Shown: in pieces, positions 31,487 to 32,333 of the stretch
Layout of the letters: each line of letters begins with the position of its first letter
Position numbering within the stretch: position 1 is the stretch's first letter
From: Mesorhizobium sp.
GTDB taxonomy: Bacteria > Pseudomonadota > Alphaproteobacteria > Rhizobiales > Rhizobiaceae
Reading direction: 5' to 3'
Assembly (NCBI RefSeq): GCF_017306585.1
Contig: NZ_JAFKIC010000169.1
Coordinates: forward strand, 1 to 32,333
Length of the DNA stretch: 32,333 nt
The notes under the pieces: model-generated
What the model was told of the DNA's origin: nothing
The model's input: the letters and a program-made list of their open reading frames with translations, nothing else
The model's database searches: none
Position numbers and translations under genes: made by a program

Positions 31487-32185
31487 ATGAACGAGACGTC
31501 ACTCTATGCCCCGGTGAAGCAGTTCCTCGAAAGCCTCGACTTCGCCGTGAAGGGGGAAATCGGCGGCTGCGACATCGTCGCGCTGCGGGAAGGCGAGCCG
31601 CCGGTCGTCGTCATCTGCGAGCTGAAGCTGCAGTTCAATCTCGAACTGGTTCTGCAAGGTGTCGACCGCGCCGCCGCCTGCGATGAAGTGTGGCTGGCGG
31701 CCCGCATGTCGGCGCGGGGCAAGGGGCGCGAAAGCGACGCCAGGTTCCGCAATCTCTGCCGCCTGCTTGGCTTCGGCCTGCTGGGCGTGACCGCGAGCGA
31801 TAGGGTGGAGGTGCTCCTCAGTCCGATCGCCCCGGCCCCGCGCAAGAACGCCCGCCGCCGCTCCCGCCTTGTCGACGAGCATCGGCGCCGCCGCGGCGAT
31901 CCCGTTGCGGGCGGCGGCTCACGCAATCCGATCATGACGGCCTACCGCCAAAGCGCCCTCACCTGCGCCGCAGCGCTTGTGGATGGTCCCAAACGGCCAC
32001 GCGACCTGAAGGCCCTGACGCCGATCGCACCGAAAATCCTGCAGCACAATGTCTATGGCTGGTTCGCGCGCGTCGATCGGGGGCTTTACGATCTGACGGA
32101 TGCCGGCCGCGCTTCGCTGGTCCGTTGGCCGCAGACATTGCATGAGGAGGCCCGACACGAGATTTTGATTGCGCCGTGCCCCTGA
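31487..32185 (+). CDS. DUF2161 family protein, PD-(D/E)XK nuclease-like fold
   Basis: 232 residues. The N-terminal region ETSLYAPVKQFLESLDFAVKGEIGGCDIVALREGEPPVVVICELKLQFNLELVLQGVDR matches the DUF2161 group. D29 in GCDIV and E45/K47 in CELKL give the D-E-x-K pattern of the PD-(D/E)XK phosphodiesterase fold. A basic linker (RKNARRRSRLVDEHRRRRG) and a winged-helix-like C-terminal part (SALTCAAALVDGPKRPRDLKALTPIAPKILQHNVYGWFARVDRGLYDLTDAGRASL) follow. A role on nucleic acid is likely but no substrate is known. No clear ribosome site stands before the ATG. Confidence 0.85.
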   Translation: MNETSLYAPVKQFLESLDFAVKGEIGGCDIVALREGEPPVVVICELKLQFNLELVLQGVDRAAACDEVWLAARMSARGKGRESDARFRNLCRLLGFGLLGVTASDRVEVLLSPIAPAPRKNARRRSRLVDEHRRRRGDPVAGGGSRNPIMTAYRQSALTCAAALVDGPKRPRDLKALTPIAPKILQHNVYGWFARVDRGLYDLTDAGRASLVRWPQTLHEEARHEILIAPCP

Positions 32186-32259
32186 ATACAGGGGGTTGCC
32201 GAGCATGAAGAGGCCCTGTTGGTTGATTTTTCAGACAAAACATGCTGCTTGTCCCGCCC

Positions 32260-32333
32260 ATGAAGACACTCTGCATGACGGCCATGGCGTCGCTCGCGCT
32301 GGCTTTTCCCGCCAGCGCGATGGACAATGCCTT
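32260..32333 (+). CDS. Start of an exported protein, cut by window end
   Basis: From the ATG the first 24 codons give MKTLCMTAMASLALAFPASA followed by MDNA, a typical signal peptide with cleavage after ASA. An in-frame ATG six codons upstream (32242) gives MLLVPP as an alternative N-terminus. The mature protein is outside the window and the family cannot be named. Confidence 0.6.
   Translation, partial: MKTLCMTAMASLALAFPASAMDNA

Noticed and set aside
1-32333. CRISPR array, rRNA genes, insertion sequence ends, toxin-antitoxin or known defence genes
   Set aside because: No regularly spaced repeats, no rRNA signatures, no transposase or matching terminal repeats, and no recognisable defence or toxin pair on either strand.

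Overview
The window looks like chromosome of an alphaproteobacterium of the order Hyphomicrobiales (Rhizobiales), most likely Mesorhizobium or a close relative. The evidence is high G+C codon use, rhizobial gene neighbourhoods (hflX/mazG; rlpA-dacA-tmk-holB-metG-tatD in one direction), a CbtBA cobalt transporter under a cobalamin riboswitch, a 77-residue rhizobial-type orphan protein and a DUF2161 protein. The genus is inferred from protein style, not from a search.

Left part (1-19.8 kb) is mostly core genome. hflX (5' end outside the window) converges on mazG. A class I aminotransferase follows, then the minus-strand cobalt operon cbtB-cbtA plus an exported protein of unknown function, with a B12 riboswitch in its leader. 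Diverging from it is a histidine-phosphatase-fold protein that lacks the catalytic RHG motif. Next come an ECF sigma/anti-sigma pair with a Bax-inhibitor-like membrane protein, an aldose-1-epimerase-like protein, an agmatinase-family protein with a changed metal motif, two GNAT acetyltransferases with a dif-like site between them, and the seven-gene minus-strand run rlpA, dacA, tmk, holB, metG, tatD and an MBL hydrolase. The DacA homologue has lost two of its three penicillin-binding motifs.

Middle part (19.7-27.2 kb) is a degraded prophage or phage-derived island beside tRNA-Ser(UGA). It holds a P4-type integrase, an AlpA-like excisionase/regulator, two orphan proteins, a Nu1-type small terminase subunit, a small zinc-ribbon-like ORF, a stand-alone M41-type metallopeptidase domain, a coiled-coil protein, a probable tail assembly chaperone and a tape-measure protein. 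Large terminase, portal, capsid and lysis genes are absent, and no second att copy is visible. The tape-measure gene runs at about 27237 into the antisense strand of a 3'-truncated gap (GAPDH) gene, so the right end of the element was lost in a deletion or rearrangement.

Right part (27.2-32.3 kb) is accessory or regulatory: the gap remnant diverging from a TetR regulator, a short-chain dehydrogenase diverging from a LysR regulator, a small orphan protein, an alpha/beta hydrolase, a DUF2161 nuclease-fold protein and the start of an exported protein cut by the window edge.

The best leads for undescribed biology are the third gene of the B12-controlled cobalt operon, the motif-degenerate DacA and histidine phosphatase, the stand-alone M41 protein in the phage cassette, and several palindromic non-coding elements (8.17-8.26 kb, 10.94 kb, 15.09 kb).
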